18,785 bases of DNA from Abiotrophia defectiva_A (GCA_963546405.1 CAUUNL010000035.1:1-18785); one strand, 5' to 3'. Shown: positions 1-7,849, numbered from the stretch's first letter. Notes: generated by a model not told the origin, from the letters alone. Numbers and translations: made by a program.

Positions 1-1
1 T

Positions 2-34
2 ATAACAGTTATTTTAAAAAGTAACAGACCTGTT
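2..34 (-). terminator. Weak candidate terminator downstream of dinB
   Basis: Directly after the dinB stop the minus strand shows an inverted repeat (AACAG, 2-nt spacer, CTGTT at 23-34) followed by ACTTTTTAAAA, and then a second small palindrome (ATAAC-A-GTTAT, 2-12). The stem is short and AT-rich, and with a 2-nt spacer the innermost pairs cannot all form. It could be a weak terminator or chance; the window ends too soon to see the next gene. Confidence 0.25.
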
Positions 35-1156
35 TTACATTTTTTCAAAAGATAATTGTGTATTGACCTTATCGAGCTGGATTAGCCCAGCCGTAGAGAC
101 CCCCAGTAGGCGGACAGTCTTGTGCAAATGACCGTGAAGCTCCCAGAGTTCCTGCACTGCCTGACTAATCACCTCCACATCTTGGCTAGGAGAGCCCAAG
201 GATAGTTGACGCGTTAAGGTCTCGAAGTCATCATAGCGAATCTTAAGCGTCACAGTCTGGGCATGGAATTTCTTGGCCTTTAAGATTTCCACCACCCGCT
301 TGGTCAGCTGGGTCAAGGCATCTAGAACCCCCTCTTCTTCCGCCAGAAACTGAATGAAGGTAGTCTCCTTGCCAATGGACTTGCGCTCACGATGGGGCTG
401 GACCGGCGCATCATGGACCCCGCGCACCTTGTAATAGAGGGATTTGCCCATTTTCCCAAAATGTTCAATCAAATCTTCTAATTCAATTGCTCGCAAGTCT
501 GCCCCCGTCATAATCCCCCTCTGGTGGAAATAAGGGACCGACTGCCGTCCCACTCCATAGAACTTATCGATGGGTAGGTCATCTAAGAATTTCAAGGCTT
601 GGTCAGGCCTCACCACCGTAATGCCAAAGGGCTTTCGATAGTCAGAGGCGATTTTGGCTAGGAACTTGTTATAGGATACCCCGATTGAACAGGTCAGATT
701 GAGTTCTGCCTTAATTTGGGCTTGAATGCGCTGGGCTAAGTAGGTCGCACTTTGGATGCCCAGCTTATTATGAGTCACATCCAGGTAGGCCTCATCCAGG
801 GACATGGGCTCAATCAAATCCGTGTACTGGGCAAAAATCGCTCGAATCTGCTGAGACACTTCCTGATAGTGAGACCAATCGCCCGCAATAAAGACTGCAT
901 GGGGACAGCGTTTGAAGGCTTCAGCAGCTGTCATAGCCGAGTGAATCCCATATTCGCGCGCCTTATAGTTACAAGTAGAGACGATGCCACGACCACCGGT
1001 TAACTTAGGATGCTTGGCAATCACAATGGGTTTATGAGCAATTGCTGGATTATCCCGCGCCTCGACATTGGCATAGAAGGCATCCATATCCACATGCAGT
1101 ATCTTACGCGATGTGTCCGGCACCGGATCCTTAAACTCTAAAATCCCATAACGCAT
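35..1156 (-). CDS. dinB: DNA polymerase IV (Y-family translesion polymerase)
   Basis: A 373-residue Y-family polymerase that copies past damaged template bases, with low fidelity and no proofreading. The palm motifs are intact: HVDMDAFYANVE at residues 21-32 supplies the first metal-binding Asp (D23), and SLDEAYLD at 119-126 supplies the catalytic D121/E122 pair. The block GVSYNKFLAKIASDYRKP that follows is the typical DinB/Pol IV fingerprint, and the little-finger domain fills the last third. Near the C-terminus QLSF resembles the beta-clamp-binding peptide found at the end of Pol IV proteins. The ATG is preceded by GAGGAGG at about 6 nt. Length is normal for the family. It has its own promoter, with a LexA-like operator between the -35 and -10 boxes, which fits damage-inducible expression. 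Identity is very secure; the regulation is inferred. Confidence 0.96.
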   Translation of the reverse strand: MRYGILEFKDPVPDTSRKILHVDMDAFYANVEARDNPAIAHKPIVIAKHPKLTGGRGIVSTCNYKAREYGIHSAMTAAEAFKRCPHAVFIAGDWSHYQEVSQQIRAIFAQYTDLIEPMSLDEAYLDVTHNKLGIQSATYLAQRIQAQIKAELNLTCSIGVSYNKFLAKIASDYRKPFGITVVRPDQALKFLDDLPIDKFYGVGRQSVPYFHQRGIMTGADLRAIELEDLIEHFGKMGKSLYYKVRGVHDAPVQPHRERKSIGKETTFIQFLAEEEGVLDALTQLTKRVVEILKAKKFHAQTVTLKIRYDDFETLTRQLSLGSPSQDVEVISQAVQELWELHGHLHKTVRLLGVSTAGLIQLDKVNTQLSFEKM

Positions 1157-1191
1157 GATGCCCCTCCTCTCCCCTATCTTACTTCTCCTCT

Positions 1192-1220
1192 AGTATACGA
1201 AAATTTGTTCGTGTTTTCAA
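1192..1220 (-). promoter_or_regulatory. dinB sigma-A promoter
   Basis: On the minus strand, TTGAAA (1215-1220) and TATACT (1192-1197) are separated by exactly 17 bp, about 35 bp upstream of the dinB start codon. Both boxes are close to the sigma-A consensus (5/6 each). The LexA-like palindrome occupies most of the spacer. Confidence 0.8.
1198..1211. promoter_or_regulatory. LexA (SOS) operator-like box in the dinB promoter
   Basis: The minus strand reads CGAACAAATTTTCG. The Gram-positive LexA/DinR box is CGAAC-N4-GTTCG, so the first half-site is perfect and the second has one mismatch (TTTCG for GTTCG). The site lies wholly inside the 17-bp spacer between -35 and -10, where a bound repressor would block RNA polymerase. 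Position, near-perfect symmetry and the downstream translesion polymerase agree. No second LexA-like box was noticed upstream of the other genes. LexA binding itself is an inference. Confidence 0.75.
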
Positions 1221-1303
1221 GTGGAGAGTAAATAATGTTAAGTTATGATAACTTTATCGTATCTTATTTACTAGCCCTTATTTTCCTCTGTCCATATACA
1301 AAA

Positions 1304-1327
1304 AAGCTGAGACCTAAGTCTCAGCTT
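1304..1327 (-). terminator. sodA intrinsic terminator
   Basis: On the minus strand a perfect 10-bp stem (AAGCTGAGAC / GTCTCAGCTT) with loop TTAG is followed by a T run ending in TTTTG. It lies 20 bp after the sodA stop codon and has the classic form of a strong Rho-independent terminator. Confidence 0.92.
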
Positions 1328-1347
1328 CTCTCTGCGCTAGTCGAATA

Positions 1348-1950
1348 TTAGCCCAAACGTGATGCTACCTTATCCCAGTTAACTACTGAGAAGAAGGCTT
1401 GGATGTAGTCTGGACGACGGTTTTGATAGTGGAGGTAGTAAGCATGTTCCCACACATCTAAACCTAAAAGTGGCTTAAGCCCTAATTCTAAAGGTGTGTC
1501 TTGGTTAGCAGTAGATAACACTTCTAAGTGACCGTCACGGTCTACGAGCCAAGCCCAACCAGAACCAAAGCGAGTTGCAGCTGCCTTAGCAAAAGCTTCT
1601 TTGAAGGCTTCAACAGAACCAAAGTCTGCTTCTAAGCGAGACTTGAGGTCAGCAGGAATAGCAGCTTCTGCACTTGGTGCTTGTAGGCTTTCCCAGAAGA
1701 AGCTGTGGTTGAAGTGACCCCCACCATTGTTACGGACTGCTGTTTGAATGCTTTCAGGTAAATCTTTAAGGTTAGCGACTAAATCCTCGATAGACTTAGC
1801 TGCCAAGTCTGCGTGACCTTCTAAGGCTGCATTCAAGTTGTTAACGTAGGTTTGGTGGTGTTTGGTGTGGTGAATTTCCATGGTGCGCGCGTCAAAAGCT
1901 GGTTCAAGCGCATCATAGGCGTATGGCAAGGCTGGTAATGTAAATGACAT
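1348..1950 (-). CDS. sodA: Superoxide dismutase, Mn type (Mn/Fe family)
   Basis: Cytoplasmic enzyme that converts superoxide to oxygen and hydrogen peroxide. The 200-residue product begins MSFTLPALPYAYDALEP, the usual SodA N-terminus. Metal ligands are visible: the His in the EIHHTKHH segment (H27), the second His of GGHFNHSFFW, and the Asp and His of DVWEHAYY. GGHFNHSFFW together with the Gln of STANQDTPL points to manganese rather than iron, although members of this family can be cambialistic. An ATG two codons upstream exists (1954-1956), but it lies only one base from GGAGG; the ATG at 1948-1950 has the right 7-nt spacing and the conserved N-terminus. The gene stands alone between its own promoter and terminator. 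Confidence 0.97.
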   Translation of the reverse strand: MSFTLPALPYAYDALEPAFDARTMEIHHTKHHQTYVNNLNAALEGHADLAAKSIEDLVANLKDLPESIQTAVRNNGGGHFNHSFFWESLQAPSAEAAIPADLKSRLEADFGSVEAFKEAFAKAAATRFGSGWAWLVDRDGHLEVLSTANQDTPLELGLKPLLGLDVWEHAYYLHYQNRRPDYIQAFFSVVNWDKVASRLG

Positions 1951-1981
1951 GGTCATTCCTCCTCGAATATAGTATACCTAG

Positions 1982-2009
1982 ATTATATCATGCTCAGTAG
2001 AATAGACAA
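1982..2009 (-). promoter_or_regulatory. sodA promoter
   Basis: On the minus strand TTGTCT (2004-2009) and a perfect TATAAT (1982-1987) are spaced by 16 bp, about 32 bp upstream of the sodA start. No convincing PerR, Fur or MntR operator was recognised around it. Confidence 0.7.
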
Positions 2010-2054
2010 TTATTTTGCACTTGGTAGCGTTTATTTCACAAACTCAACCCATTA

Positions 2055-2087
2055 AAAAAGCCCCTTATTCGCTAAGAATAAAGGACT
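2055..2087 (-). terminator. Terminator of the cysteine desulfurase-mnmA-recD2 gene run
   Basis: On the minus strand a 12-bp stem (AGTCCTTTATTC at 2076-2087 with GAATAAGGGGCT at 2059-2070) closes the loop TTAGC and is followed by TTTTTT. It contains G-T wobble pairs that form only in the minus-strand RNA, so it acts in that direction. The stem begins at the base right after the recD2 stop codon. Confidence 0.9.
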
Positions 2088-4607
2088 TTAGCAAGTCTGA
2101 CTTTCAAAGTCGTAAGGACTGATGCCCTCCATGCCAATCATGGGATCAATTTGGTCGATCAAATCCTGAGTTAGGCGGAAGGACTCTTGTTGCTTAGGTG
2201 CCCAGTCTCTTGATTGCACCGCAACCGAAACACTTGCCACAGGACTAGCTTGAGGCGAGGCCTGAGCTGTTTCACTGGCCAAAGCTTTTTCAGCTTCAGA
2301 GCTTGGAACTTGATCCGGCTCTATAGCTGGCTCCTGCTCTACCTTCTCTCCCTGCGTCACCCCCGCTAATTTAACTTCTAGCAGGTCCTTAAGGTTGGTA
2401 CGGCGTGGATCACGATCCTGACTAACCGCTTGGACATAAGCGTTCGGGTCCCCCACCAAAACTAAACTAGACTGCGCTCGAGTGACTGCTGTATAAAGCA
2501 AGTCCTGACGCAACATGCGATAGTAGGCATCGACCAGAGGCAGAATCACCAAAGGATACTCGCTCCCCTGGGATTTGTGGACCGAACAACAGTAGGCTAG
2601 AGTTAACTGATCGAAATCTGACCGACGATAAGTCAGTTCCTTATCGTCATCAAAGGCCACCACGACCTCTTCGCTCCCGCTGTTAGACGCCTGTGCTGAG
2701 AAGACACCGACGATTTTCCCGATGTCCCCATTATAGACGCCTTCCTCCGCATTGTTCACCAACTGAAGTACCTTGTCCCCTAGACGAAAAACTTGGTCAA
2801 AATACTCTAGTTGAGGTTTCTTGCGGCTAGGCGGATTGAAGAGCCCTTGCAAGAGTTGGTTGAGGGCTGTAATACCGGCAGGTCCCTTATACATAGGCGC
2901 CAAAACCTGCAGGGTATTGGCATCAAAGCCCCTAGTCAAGGCGTGGCCTACCACCTGTTCCACCACTTGAGCTACTTGCTGGGTTTTACAAGGAATAAAG
3001 GAACGGTCAGGCTGCCTCTCCATTAGGTTCTGAGGCAGGCGCCCCTGGCGAATCTGATGGGCTAGTTGAATGATGGAACTATCTTGGGCTTGGCGATAGA
3101 TCTTAGTCAGACTAATAGTAGGAATCACCCCAGACTCAATCAGGTCTGAAAAGACTTTACCTGGCCCGACCGAAGGCAATTGATGCTTATCCCCTACCAG
3201 AATGACTTGAATTCGGTAGCCAATAGCCATCCAGAGCCAATTCATCAACCAGGTATCTACCATAGACATTTCATCCACTACCAGTAACTGACCTTCCAGT
3301 GGCGTCGGATCAAAGCCCTCCACGGTGGTCTCACGATTGAAACCAATCAGCCGGTGGATGGTGGAAGCTGGGATGTCGGTCATTTCCTGCATACGCTTGG
3401 CTGCTCGCCCCGTTGGCGCAGCTAACAAGACGGGGCCAGTCTGATAAGGATTGGTCACATCGCCCTGATGATAGCCATGCAAGAGACGGTGGAGCGTCAA
3501 AATTCCACGTATCAGAGTTGTTTTCCCCGTCCCTGGACCACCCGTAATCACCGAAAGTGGCGATTGCATGGCTAGAATCATGGCCTGGCGTTGGGTTTCA
3601 TCATAGTCGATTCCCGTCTCGCGGGCTACCTGATCCAGCTTGTCTTCAATTTCTGTCTTGCTGAAAGTCTCCACTTCTTCATACTGGAAGAAATCACTAA
3701 TACGTCGGACGATGCCCATTTCCGCGTGGTAGAGACTTGGCAACATAATGCCTTGATCCAAGGAATAGAGCGTCCCTTCCAAGATAGCCAGGTCCAAGGC
3801 TTCTGCTAGGCGCTCTTCCTCAATCAGATAAGCCCGACTACGTTCTAGAATCTTGGTAGCAAGCGCCAACAAGCGTGGTCGCTGGACATAGGTATCCCCT
3901 GACCGCAAGCAAACTTCAGATACGGCCGTATAGAGTCCCGCCACCAAACGCGTGACAGCATCAGCCTCAATGCCCAGTTGTTCAGCCAGGGCATCGGCCT
4001 TATTAAAGCCAACCCCTTCTACCTTGGCTACTAAGGCGTAGGGATTATTCTCAATCGTGGCCAGCGTCTGGTCCTTAAAGGTCTGATAAATTTTATCCGC
4101 CAACTTAGGTCCAAAGCCCCACTCTGTTAGCTGCAAGAAGATGCGTTCAGTCCCCTGGTGTTGGCGCAGAGTTTCGGCCAGCACTTGGCGTTTGTCTGGT
4201 GTTAGGCCTTTGACCGATTTGAGGCAGTCCGGATCCTGCAAGATTAAATCAATGGCTTCCAGTCCTAGCTGATCTACGATTCTTTGGGCAAGGGTCTTAC
4301 CAATCCCCGTGAAGCGGGCACTAGAAAGGAATTCTACGAGACCAGCCTCAGAGGTCGGCGCTACTTGTTGATAGCGACTAACCGCAAATTGCTCGCCATA
4401 ACGCGGATGCACGGTCACTTGGCCAAAGAATTCATAGGCCGTATCGAGATGCAAGGCTGCAAATTGACCCGTACAGGTAACATAGTCCTCGCTTACTAGG
4501 TCGCTGTCCGACTCTAACACCTTGACCCTTAGCACCTTATAAAGGTTCTGCGGGTTCTCGAAGAAGACCGACTCAACTTCGCCAATCAAATGTATTTGCT
4601 CAGCCAT
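2088..4607 (-). CDS. recD2: RecD-like SF1B DNA helicase, RecD2 type
   Basis: A 5'-3' DNA helicase of the RecD2 class, the stand-alone kind found in bacteria without RecBC, with a role in repair and fork maintenance. Of 839 residues, the first ~200 form the RecD2-specific N-terminal region with helix-hairpin-helix-like repeats (FTGIGKTLAQRI near 99, VEGVGFNKADAL near 196). The helicase core follows: Walker A GGPGTGKTT (356-364), Walker B VVDEMSMVD (443-451), motif III GDKHQLPSVGPG (472-483), and late motifs SVHKSQGSEYP (675-685) and LLYTAVTRAQ (703-712). A tail rich in Ala, Ser, Glu and Pro (about 750-800) precedes the conserved end IDPMIGMEGISPYDF. AAGGAGG lies about 6 nt before the ATG. It is 35 bp downstream of the GNAT gene and last in the run. 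Confidence 0.95.
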   Translation of the reverse strand: MAEQIHLIGEVESVFFENPQNLYKVLRVKVLESDSDLVSEDYVTCTGQFAALHLDTAYEFFGQVTVHPRYGEQFAVSRYQQVAPTSEAGLVEFLSSARFTGIGKTLAQRIVDQLGLEAIDLILQDPDCLKSVKGLTPDKRQVLAETLRQHQGTERIFLQLTEWGFGPKLADKIYQTFKDQTLATIENNPYALVAKVEGVGFNKADALAEQLGIEADAVTRLVAGLYTAVSEVCLRSGDTYVQRPRLLALATKILERSRAYLIEEERLAEALDLAILEGTLYSLDQGIMLPSLYHAEMGIVRRISDFFQYEEVETFSKTEIEDKLDQVARETGIDYDETQRQAMILAMQSPLSVITGGPGTGKTTLIRGILTLHRLLHGYHQGDVTNPYQTGPVLLAAPTGRAAKRMQEMTDIPASTIHRLIGFNRETTVEGFDPTPLEGQLLVVDEMSMVDTWLMNWLWMAIGYRIQVILVGDKHQLPSVGPGKVFSDLIESGVIPTISLTKIYRQAQDSSIIQLAHQIRQGRLPQNLMERQPDRSFIPCKTQQVAQVVEQVVGHALTRGFDANTLQVLAPMYKGPAGITALNQLLQGLFNPPSRKKPQLEYFDQVFRLGDKVLQLVNNAEEGVYNGDIGKIVGVFSAQASNSGSEEVVVAFDDDKELTYRRSDFDQLTLAYCCSVHKSQGSEYPLVILPLVDAYYRMLRQDLLYTAVTRAQSSLVLVGDPNAYVQAVSQDRDPRRTNLKDLLEVKLAGVTQGEKVEQEPAIEPDQVPSSEAEKALASETAQASPQASPVASVSVAVQSRDWAPKQQESFRLTQDLIDQIDPMIGMEGISPYDFESQTC

Positions 4608-4642
4608 AGACGGCCTCCTTTCTTAACGCTAAGTAATGAGAC

Positions 4643-5056
4643 TTAGGGCTTAATCCACCGCATCCCAATATTGCCTGGAATAGCTTGAAAACCAAACTGC
4701 TGATAAAGTTGGTCGGCCGGTTCCTTGGCCATCAAGCAGACATAAGCGGACGCATCCGCATTCGCTACGAGCCAGTCCGAGACAGCTTGCATCAGGACCT
4801 TACCCAGTCCTTGACCTTGGAATTCAGGTGCCACCATGACCGAATTGATGATATAAGATAAGGCACCATCCCCAGCAATCCGGGCAAAACAAACGAGCCG
4901 CTGCCCCTGATAGGCGCAAATCATATAGAGGGAATTAGCTAGCGCACGTTCAGCGACTTCTTGAGGCTTAGTCCCCATGCCTGTGGCAATACGCAAATCT
5001 AGATAGTCTTGGACAGTCGGAATAGTCTCAGTCCAACGAAGTTGCTCCTTAGACAT
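4643..5056 (-). CDS. GNAT-family N-acetyltransferase
   Basis: A small (137-residue) acetyl-CoA-dependent acyltransferase of the GNAT superfamily, substrate unknown. The acetyl-CoA pyrophosphate-binding motif A is clear: VAPEFQGQGLGKVLM, with QGQGLGK at residues 80-86. The typical late motif YQQFGFQ lies near residue 119. I chose the ATG giving MSKEQLRW; it overlaps the end of mnmA by 8 bases (ATGTCTAA, where TAA is the mnmA stop), suggesting translational coupling. Starts further upstream, inside mnmA (an ATG 6 codons and a TTG 12 codons earlier), are possible but would only add mnmA-encoded sequence in another frame. The position between mnmA and recD2 is probably a matter of operon membership rather than shared function. 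Family assignment is firm; specific role unknown. Confidence 0.88.
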   Translation of the reverse strand: MSKEQLRWTETIPTVQDYLDLRIATGMGTKPQEVAERALANSLYMICAYQGQRLVCFARIAGDGALSYIINSVMVAPEFQGQGLGKVLMQAVSDWLVANADASAYVCLMAKEPADQLYQQFGFQAIPGNIGMRWIKP

Positions 5057-6176
5057 ATTGGCGTTGCACCCCATCTTTGTAGGCCGCGTCAATCAGCCCG
5101 CCACCTAGACACTCTTGGCCATCATAGAAGACCACTGCCTGCCCCGGTGTAATGGCCCGGACTGGTTCATCAAAAATAACAGTCGCCTGAGTCTTATCTT
5201 GGCTAAGTTTAACCGTCACTCCAATATCTTGTTGGCGGTAGCGGAACTTGGCCGTACAATGGAATTCTTCTGGCACATCCGACAAATTAGGCGCAGTAAA
5301 GGACACTTCACTAGCCGTCAGATAGTCTGAATAGAGATTTGGATGATGGAAACCCTGACCTACATAAAGGGTTTGCGTGGTTTGATCCTTACCAATGACA
5401 AACCAAGGTTCATTGCTAGTGCCCCCACCACCAATTCCCAGACCTTGACGTTGGCCAATGGTATAGTACATGAGCCCCATGTGCTCGCCCTTGACTTGAC
5501 CATCTAGGGTCACCATTTTACCTGGCTTATTGGGTAGGTAGTTGGAAAGAAATTCATTAAAATTCCGTTCTCCAATGAAGCAGACACCGGTTGAATCCTT
5601 CTTCTTGGCAGTTGCCAAGCCGGCCTCTTCTGCTAGGGCACGAACCTCAGACTTCTGCAAATGGCCCAAAGGAAAGAGCGCCTTCTGGAGTTGGGCTTGG
5701 GACAGTTGGCTAAGGAAGTAGGTTTGGTCCTTATTATTATCTAGGCCACGCAAGAGGTGGACTACCCCATTTTCATCTCGTTCTGAACGGGCATAGTGCC
5801 CCATGGCAATATAATCCGCCCCTAATTCCATGGCATAATCCAAGAAGGCCTTGAATTTGACTTCCTTGTTACACATCACATCTGGGTTAGGCGTACGACC
5901 CGCCCGATATTCGCGTAAGAAATATTCAAAGACCCGGTCCCAATATTCTTTCTCGAAGTTAACAGAATAATAGGGAATTCCAATTTTCTCCGCGACTTTG
6001 ACTACGTCTTGGTAGTCTTCAGTCGCTGTACAGTGACCATTTTCGTCAGTATCGTCCCAGTTTTTCATGAAGAGGCCGATGACTTCATAGCCCTGCTCCT
6101 TGAGTAGCAAGGCGGCGACAGAAGAATCTACGCCTCCGCTCATACCCAAAACGACACGTTTTCCATTTGTTGACAT
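5049..6176 (-). CDS. mnmA: tRNA-specific 2-thiouridylase MnmA
   Basis: Makes 2-thiouridine at wobble position 34 of tRNA-Lys, -Glu and -Gln using ATP and sulfur from a cysteine desulfurase. The 375-residue protein has the PP-loop ATP site GMSGGVDSS (11-19), the catalytic Cys102 in NPDVMCN and the second catalytic Cys199 in STGVCFIGERNF. The downstream beta-barrel region (IGQRQGLGIGGGG) is typical. The frame is open for 20 more codons upstream, but that stretch (MSGCSAFHG...) is unlike the family; the ATG at 6174-6176 gives the expected MSTNGKRVVLGMSGG start with AAAGGA about 10 nt before it. Its neighbours fit the pathway: a cysteine desulfurase two genes upstream is the likely sulfur donor. 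Confidence 0.97.
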   Translation of the reverse strand: MSTNGKRVVLGMSGGVDSSVAALLLKEQGYEVIGLFMKNWDDTDENGHCTATEDYQDVVKVAEKIGIPYYSVNFEKEYWDRVFEYFLREYRAGRTPNPDVMCNKEVKFKAFLDYAMELGADYIAMGHYARSERDENGVVHLLRGLDNNKDQTYFLSQLSQAQLQKALFPLGHLQKSEVRALAEEAGLATAKKKDSTGVCFIGERNFNEFLSNYLPNKPGKMVTLDGQVKGEHMGLMYYTIGQRQGLGIGGGGTSNEPWFVIGKDQTTQTLYVGQGFHHPNLYSDYLTASEVSFTAPNLSDVPEEFHCTAKFRYRQQDIGVTVKLSQDKTQATVIFDEPVRAITPGQAVVFYDGQECLGGGLIDAAYKDGVQRQYV

Positions 6177-6261
6177 TGTTCTTTTCCTTTCTTTCTCTCT
6201 ATGGATAACTCCGTGGAAGGCAGAGCATCCTGACATGTGTACTTAATTGATAACAGAAGAA

Positions 6262-6287
6262 GAGAACGAAAGCTCTCTCCCGTTCTC
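6262..6287 (-). terminator. Possible weak terminator or attenuator between DUF1831 gene and mnmA
   Basis: On the minus strand GAGAACG (6281-6287) pairs with CGTTCTC (6262-6268) across a 12-nt loop, followed by the pyrimidine-rich TTCTTCTGTT rather than a clean T run. It begins about 10 nt after the DUF1831 stop codon. It may give partial termination, so mnmA, GNAT and recD2 could be read through from upstream or have their own promoter. I see no convincing promoter in the remaining ~85 bp. Confidence 0.4.
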
Positions 6288-6297
6288 CTCACTTAGG

Positions 6298-6633
6298 CTA
6301 GACTTCAGTTAAAACGTTACGCTCAACAAAGCCATCAAAGATAAAGTTAATCTTCTCTACAACCATTTCATTATGAGCTAACTTGGTCACATCGACAGCA
6401 GTTAAACCCTTGTTATTAACGGTTGAGATTTTGAGAGTCTTTAAGTCCTTGTTAACCAAGACCTTGAGCACCAAGCCATCACGGTGGTGGCTATCTAGAG
6501 GACGTTTGTATTGGAAGTTACCGCCAGTTGACTCGGTAAAGCCATTATCCCGCAAAGTATAAGGTTTGCAGGCTGGATTGATTTCGAAGGTACGGTTAAA
6601 ACCTTTTAAGGTTGCTTGTTTGGTGAATGCCAT
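6298..6633 (-). CDS. DUF1831 family protein
   Basis: A 111-residue cytoplasmic protein with no signal peptide or membrane segment. Sequence and position match the DUF1831 family of lactic acid bacteria, typically encoded next to a cysteine desulfurase and mnmA; the biochemical function is not known to me. Features visible are a compact basic N-terminus (MAFTKQATLKGFNRTFEINP) and an alternating hydrophobic pattern (LKVLVNKDLKTLKISTV, then KINFIFDGFVERNVL) suggesting mixed alpha/beta structure. One cysteine (in NPACKP) might matter for sulfur handling, but that is speculation. It starts 19 bp after the desulfurase stop with an AAAGG-type ribosome site, so the two genes are almost certainly co-transcribed. 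Confidence 0.8.
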   Translation of the reverse strand: MAFTKQATLKGFNRTFEINPACKPYTLRDNGFTESTGGNFQYKRPLDSHHRDGLVLKVLVNKDLKTLKISTVNNKGLTAVDVTKLAHNEMVVEKINFIFDGFVERNVLTEV

Positions 6634-6652
6634 AATTCATCGCCTTTCTTGT

Positions 6653-7813
6653 TTACTTTTGTTGTCTTGCTTTTAAGAGGCCAAGTTGTTTGACCACTTG
6701 GTCTAAGTCCGCTTGCGTTAGGCCCAAGCCCATGGTCAGACGAATACTTTCACGCTGCCGGTCTTCCTGGTCAGGATAGTAACCCTTAAGAACACGACTA
6801 GGTTCTAGACTACCTGCCGAACAGGCTGACCCAGCCGAAACATAAATCTGAGCCAAATCTAATTGGATTAGGACCTGACTAGCCTTGAGGCCTTTGAGCC
6901 AGAGATTAAGGAAGCCTGGCAAATGATGAGCCTGTGGGCGATTGACTTGATAGTCAATTCCTGCTCGAGTTAGCTCCTCCAAGAAATAAGTTTCCAAGTT
7001 TGCCAAATGCGCTTGTCGCTGTTCCGCTTCTGCTAGAGATAGATGGATAGCTTGAGCCAAGCCCTGAATATAGGCTAGATTCTCAGTTCCAGCTCGCATA
7101 CCAGCTTCCTGACCGCCCCCCACTAAGTAAGGTTGCAAGCCTAGTTGACCTTGCCATGCTTGGAAGTAGAGTAAGCCAATCCCCTTAGGGCCACCTAGTT
7201 TATGGCCTGATAGACTCCAAGATGTAGCTATCTGGTCTAGTTCCCAAGGTAGTTTAGTAATCCCTTGAACCAAGTCAACATGAAAAAAATAACCGCGCTG
7301 ACGAGCTTCTTGCGCCAATCCTGGAATGGGATAAATGGCGCCTACTTCATTGTTGACCGCCATGGCTACCCAGCCACTGGTACCTTTCTGACTAGCCGCT
7401 AGAAATTGGTCAATCAGGTCTTGGTCACTGCCCCCATCTTGGGGTTGGATCCAGGAAATGGTCCAGCCCTGCTCCTCTAATCGCTTGAGGGCTAAATCCA
7501 CAGAGGGATGTTCTACTGCTAAGGCCACGATATGGCGGGCTTTACCAGCTGCTAGGGCGCTTTGAGCCTGAGACCAGATAGCCCAGTTATTAGCTTCCGT
7601 CGCCCCTGATGTGAAGTAGAGGCATGTGGCGGAGGCTAGACCCAAATCCTGAGCAATGGACTCACGAGCCTGATTGAGGGCATACTTGGCAGACTTGCCC
7701 AATTGATAAGTGCTAGAGGGATTCCCATAAAGTTGGGATAAGGAGCTTGTGATAGCTTTGACAACTTCCGGACGAACAGGTGTTGTCGCTGCATAATCAA
7801 GATAAATAGCCAT
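6653..7813 (-). CDS. Cysteine desulfurase (NifS/IscS-like, PLP-dependent)
   Basis: Removes sulfur from L-cysteine as an enzyme persulfide and gives alanine; the sulfur here most likely goes to MnmA. The 386 residues show the aminotransferase class V signatures: YLDYAATTP at the N-terminus (4-12), the PLP-stacking His in AVEHPSV (H102), the PLP-binding Asp in FHVD (D180), the Schiff-base Lys205 in SGHKLGGPKG, and the active-site Cys331 in SAGSACSAGSLEPS. The short Cys loop with the SxxCSxG pattern is the group I (NifS/IscS) form rather than the SufS form. It is first in the minus-strand gene run, with a TATAAT promoter about 37 bp upstream. No partner scaffold protein (IscU or SufU) is encoded here, so a tRNA thiolation role is more likely than general Fe-S assembly. 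Confidence 0.93.
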   Translation of the reverse strand: MAIYLDYAATTPVRPEVVKAITSSLSQLYGNPSSTYQLGKSAKYALNQARESIAQDLGLASATCLYFTSGATEANNWAIWSQAQSALAAGKARHIVALAVEHPSVDLALKRLEEQGWTISWIQPQDGGSDQDLIDQFLAASQKGTSGWVAMAVNNEVGAIYPIPGLAQEARQRGYFFHVDLVQGITKLPWELDQIATSWSLSGHKLGGPKGIGLLYFQAWQGQLGLQPYLVGGGQEAGMRAGTENLAYIQGLAQAIHLSLAEAEQRQAHLANLETYFLEELTRAGIDYQVNRPQAHHLPGFLNLWLKGLKASQVLIQLDLAQIYVSAGSACSAGSLEPSRVLKGYYPDQEDRQRESIRLTMGLGLTQADLDQVVKQLGLLKARQQK

Positions 7814-7849
7814 CTTGGCCTCCTCCTCTCAGACTAGACTTTCCTTCTT

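Noticed and set aside
1978..2045. Possible metal- or peroxide-responsive operator (PerR, Fur or MntR) upstream of sodA
   Set aside because: The region is AT-rich but shows no convincing palindrome matching those consensus sites.
6177..6236. 20-residue N-terminal extension of MnmA
   Set aside because: The extension is unlike MnmA N-termini; the internal ATG has a ribosome site and starts just before the PP-loop as in the family.
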